Source: Akkermansia muciniphila (GTDB taxonomy: Bacteria > Verrucomicrobiota > Verrucomicrobiia > Verrucomicrobiales > Akkermansiaceae). Taken from it: a DNA stretch of 6,695 nucleotides. Position 1 is the first letter of the stretch, and each line of letters begins with the position of its first letter. A model generated the notes under the pieces. It saw only the letters and a program-made list of their open reading frames with translations, ran no database searches and was not told the DNA's origin. The translations under genes and the position numbers were made by a program. The stretch spans positions 1 to 6,695 of the forward strand of contig CAMBTF010000099.1 in assembly GCA_945870545.1 (NCBI GenBank). Reading direction: 5' to 3'. Shown here piece by piece: positions 4,999-6,695 of this stretch.

Positions 4999-5256
4999 TC
5001 AGGAAGTTTGGGCGGCGAGTTGGCGGAGCTTTTCGAGATTGAGCGCACCGCCGCCGCGGAGGTGGAAGGTGGTGACAGCATCGCGAAGCATTCGATAAAG
5101 TGCAGGATCGGTGATGGCAAGGTCGGTGGGAACCTCTTTCGTGGCGAACTCCACAGCAAGGGCGACATGCGCCCAACGCCTCTCTCTTAACGCTCTCGCC
5201 ACCCCATAAGGCTGGGTGAGGAGGTGTTGCGCGGTGATTTCCTGATGTCGCGTCAT
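4999..5256 (-). CDS. Small unknown protein paired with the nucleotidyltransferase
   Basis: This encodes 85 residues and I do not recognise a family. The protein is soluble, with several predicted helices: about 15-40 (PYGVARALRERRWAHVALAVEFA), 50-66 (DPALYRMLRDAVTTFHL) and 73-83 (NLEKLRQLAAQ). It has no cysteines, no signal peptide and no obvious DNA-binding motif. The ATG at 5256 was chosen because it follows the stop of the nucleotidyltransferase gene by 4 bases. A longer form starting at 5304 would overlap that gene by 44 bases and adds no conserved-looking sequence. Tight coupling to a nucleotidyltransferase suggests a partner or antitoxin role, but this is inference from position only. 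It lies between nuoH and nuoI, on the same strand as both. Confidence 0.7.
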   Translation of the reverse strand: MTRHQEITAQHLLTQPYGVARALRERRWAHVALAVEFATKEVPTDLAITDPALYRMLRDAVTTFHLRGGGALNLEKLRQLAAQTS

Positions 5257-5260
5257 TCGG

Positions 5261-5815
5261 TTAATGGGTGATTTCCAGATAAACGAGATTCTCTTCCGCC
5301 ACACTTCGAGCTGCTTTGGGGAATGATTCGACGACCTCCTTGATTTTCTGACGATCCGGCTGGTGGGCTTTTAGAAGATAGAGGATATCCTGAATGTCCT
5401 TGTCAGCGGCTCGTGTCAGCTTCGAGGCAATGATGTTCTCGATGGGCGGTCGGTGTAGTTCGAGACGACCCATCCGATCCATGAGAACCGGTTCAAAATC
5501 CCCGATTTGCACGATGCCGGGTTCTACGATTTGCAGATAGGGATCGTCGGGTTCGATACTTTCCTTAGGATTGAAAACGACCCCGGCTGCCGCCGCCGCT
5601 GATTTCAGCTCCAGGCTATCGTATGAACTGGCAGGCTTCCAAACATCGAGATCCCGAGAAGTCCGACCCGGCATGTTCCCCAGCAGACACGCCGCCGAGC
5701 CGATGAGGCAGAGTTTCACGGGCGGGCCTTCCTTTCCGAGGGCGGTGGCCATCGTCTCCAAGGCACGCATCCAGCGTTCCTTGTCGTAGGCGGGCATTTC
5801 GGAATCGGGAGGCAT
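5261..5815 (-). CDS. Nucleotidyltransferase-fold protein (MNT/AbiEii/DUF6036-like)
   Basis: This encodes 184 residues. The nucleotidyltransferase core is visible as LCLIGSAACLLG (residues 35-46, with Gly39-Ser40) followed by RTSRDLDVW (51-59), giving the GS...DxD metal and nucleotide-binding pattern with Asp55 and Asp57. Farther on, PPIENIIASKLTRAADKDIQDI (123-144) resembles the conserved Lys/Asp region of AbiEii and DUF6036-like proteins, with Lys132 and Asp139 as likely key residues. Members of these groups transfer nucleotides to RNA or protein, and several act as toxins in toxin-antitoxin or phage-defence pairs; the target here is unknown. The ATG at 5815 gives the full frame; Met7 is an equally possible start, and neither has a Shine-Dalgarno sequence. 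The gene begins 37 bases after nuoH, with an octamer repeat between them, and is followed 4 bases later by an 85-residue partner. It interrupts the usual nuoH-nuoI order. The family assignment is by motif; the biological role is inferred. Confidence 0.82.
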   Translation of the reverse strand: MPPDSEMPAYDKERWMRALETMATALGKEGPPVKLCLIGSAACLLGNMPGRTSRDLDVWKPASSYDSLELKSAAAAAGVVFNPKESIEPDDPYLQIVEPGIVQIGDFEPVLMDRMGRLELHRPPIENIIASKLTRAADKDIQDILYLLKAHQPDRQKIKEVVESFPKAARSVAEENLVYLEITH

Positions 5816-5824
5816 GGGAGTAAA

Positions 5825-5848
5825 CGCTGAAATACTGAAACGCTGAAA
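5825..5848 (-). repeat. Three-unit octamer repeat between nuoH and the nucleotidyltransferase
   Basis: Plus-strand units are CGCTGAAA (5825-5832), TACTGAAA (5833-5840) and CGCTGAAA (5841-5848), in exact 8-nt register. They fill 24 of the 37 bases between the nuoH stop and the nucleotidyltransferase start and end 9 bases from the latter. Confidence 0.8.
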
Positions 5849-5852
5849 TGGC

Positions 5853-6695
5853 TCAGGCGCGGAGGATCTTGGCGGGTGGTTCGGAGATTTTGGCGACCCA
5901 GATGACGGCGGCGGTGACGACGATCAGGAGGATAAAGCCGATGATGATGATGGCGGCGGTGAGTTCCGGGGCGGCGATGATGAGAGCGGCGAGGAAGACA
6001 TTGATGAGGGCGGCCTCGAAGAAGATGACCCAGCCGAGTTTCATGAGCTGGTCGTAGCGGAAGCGCGGCACCGTCCAGCGGACGAGGATGAAGAAGAGGA
6101 TGAAGGCGAGCAGCTTGGTAAGGAAGATGCCCATGTGGATGAAGCCGCCGATCTGGAAATCGCCGATGGAGAAATTCGCGATCGCCGCGTCGAGTCCGAA
6201 GCCCGCCGACCAACCGCCCAGGAACAGGGTGATGATGAGTGCGGAACCGATCACCATCGCCGCGTATTCGCCCATGAAGAACATTGCGAATTTCATCGAG
6301 GAATACTCGGTGTGGTAGCCGCCGACGAGTTCCGTCTCGCACTCGGGGAGGTCGAAGGGCATGCGGTTCGTTTCCGCAAAAATGGAGATTGTGAAGATCA
6401 GGAACGCGATGAAGGCGGGGATCCAGAACAGGGCGGTCTGAAGGTCGGGCAGCGAGAGTTTCCCATCTGTCCAGAACGGCAGGAGCAGCCAGCCGTTGTC
6501 AGCCTGTTGCTGGACGATCTGGTTGAGGTTGAGGGTGCCGAAATAGAGCAGCACCGGGATGATGGAGAGGCCGAGGCAGATTTCGTAGGAAATCATCTGG
6601 GCGGTGGAGCGGACGCCGCCAATGAAAGGGAACTTAGAATTCGAGGACCAGCCCGCGAGGGTGATGCCATAAACCGTCAGCGAGGAGATCGCGAA
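5853..6695 (-). CDS. nuoH: NADH-quinone oxidoreductase subunit H, 5' end outside window
   Basis: 280 C-terminal residues are visible, and the frame is open to the window edge, so the start lies beyond 6695. An ATG at 6596 is internal, because the 33 residues before it are clearly NuoH ([26 protein letters not shown]). The quinone-site loop [34 protein letters not shown] (visible residues 108-140) is intact, as is the [17 protein letters not shown] segment (206-222). NuoH anchors the peripheral arm to the membrane arm and forms much of the quinone-binding chamber. Roughly the first third of a typical subunit is missing. After the usual last helix (about 223-242) there is another hydrophobic stretch (247-268) and a short tail ending [12 protein letters not shown], so the C-terminus seems longer than in the E. 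coli protein. Confidence 0.96.
   Translation of the reverse strand, partial: FAISSLTVYGITLAGWSSNSKFPFIGGVRSTAQMISYEICLGLSIIPVLLYFGTLNLNQIVQQQADNGWLLLPFWTDGKLSLPDLQTALFWIPAFIAFLIFTISIFAETNRMPFDLPECETELVGGYHTEYSSMKFAMFFMGEYAAMVIGSALIITLFLGGWSAGFGLDAAIANFSIGDFQIGGFIHMGIFLTKLLAFILFFILVRWTVPRFRYDQLMKLGWVIFFEAALINVFLAALIIAAPELTAAIIIIGFILLIVVTAAVIWVAKISEPPAKILRA

Noticed and set aside
4376..5176. Minus-strand 266-codon frame overlapping nuoI and the small unknown gene
   Set aside because: It is out of frame with NuoI, Arg/Pro/His-rich as expected of a shadow, and its repeated NPQYPI segments are just the heptamer array translated.
3704..5849. CRISPR array or insertion-sequence ends as explanation of the short repeats
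   Set aside because: Units are 7-8 bases, directly tandem and without unique spacers, and no transposase or terminal inverted repeats are present.
4933..5852. Target-site duplication around the nucleotidyltransferase cassette
   Set aside because: The repeats on the two sides differ in sequence and period, so no matching direct repeat marks an insertion event.
5716..6342. Minus-strand 208-codon frame overlapping nuoH and the nucleotidyltransferase
   Set aside because: Arg/His/Pro-rich shadow of NuoH; its SVSVFQR part is the octamer repeat translated.

Overview
The window looks like a chromosomal piece of a Verrucomicrobiota-type bacterium, perhaps of the Luteolibacter/Haloferula kind. This placement is an inference from the protein style: a small cysteine-rich YHS/TRASH-like protein, a Gfo/Idh/MocA oxidoreductase, a PIN-domain toxin with a short coiled-coil antitoxin, and a NADH dehydrogenase operon whose genes mostly lack Shine-Dalgarno sequences. 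No rRNA or other decisive marker is present.

Plus strand, bases 1-2041: the 3' end of a TRASH/YHS-like metal-binding protein is followed by a strong hairpin. Then come a complete Gfo/Idh/MocA-family NAD(P)-dependent oxidoreductase and a tight two-gene toxin-antitoxin module (64-aa antitoxin, 139-aa VapC-like PIN RNase). These genes converge on the minus-strand genes at about 2042-2090.

Minus strand, 6695 down to 2091: the order of transcription is nuoH (5' end outside the window), a MNT/AbiEii/DUF6036-like nucleotidyltransferase, an 85-aa unknown protein, nuoI, nuoJ, nuoK, an A-type (IscA/ErpA/HesB-like) iron-sulfur carrier, and a single-pass membrane protein of unknown function. nuoH, nuoJ and nuoK encode membrane-arm subunits of complex I, and nuoI encodes the two-cluster ferredoxin subunit that hands electrons towards the quinone site. 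The Fe-S carrier could supply clusters to this machinery. nuoL, nuoM and nuoN do not follow nuoK here.

The two most unusual points are these. First, a 920-bp, two-gene nucleotidyltransferase cassette sits between nuoH and nuoI, genes that are usually adjacent. Second, four intergenic gaps of this operon are filled largely by short tandem repeats, each different or diverged: an 8-nt unit before the nucleotidyltransferase, a 7-nt TTGGRKA-like unit before nuoI, and a 7-nt TTTAAAT-like unit before nuoJ and again before nuoK. These arrays end 4-9 bases from the next start codon, where a ribosome binding site would normally be. No gene-free stretch exceeds 140 bases. The longest are 198-324, which holds the hairpin at 210-243 and nothing else I can name, and 3245-3382, which holds a small hairpin next to the Fe-S carrier start.
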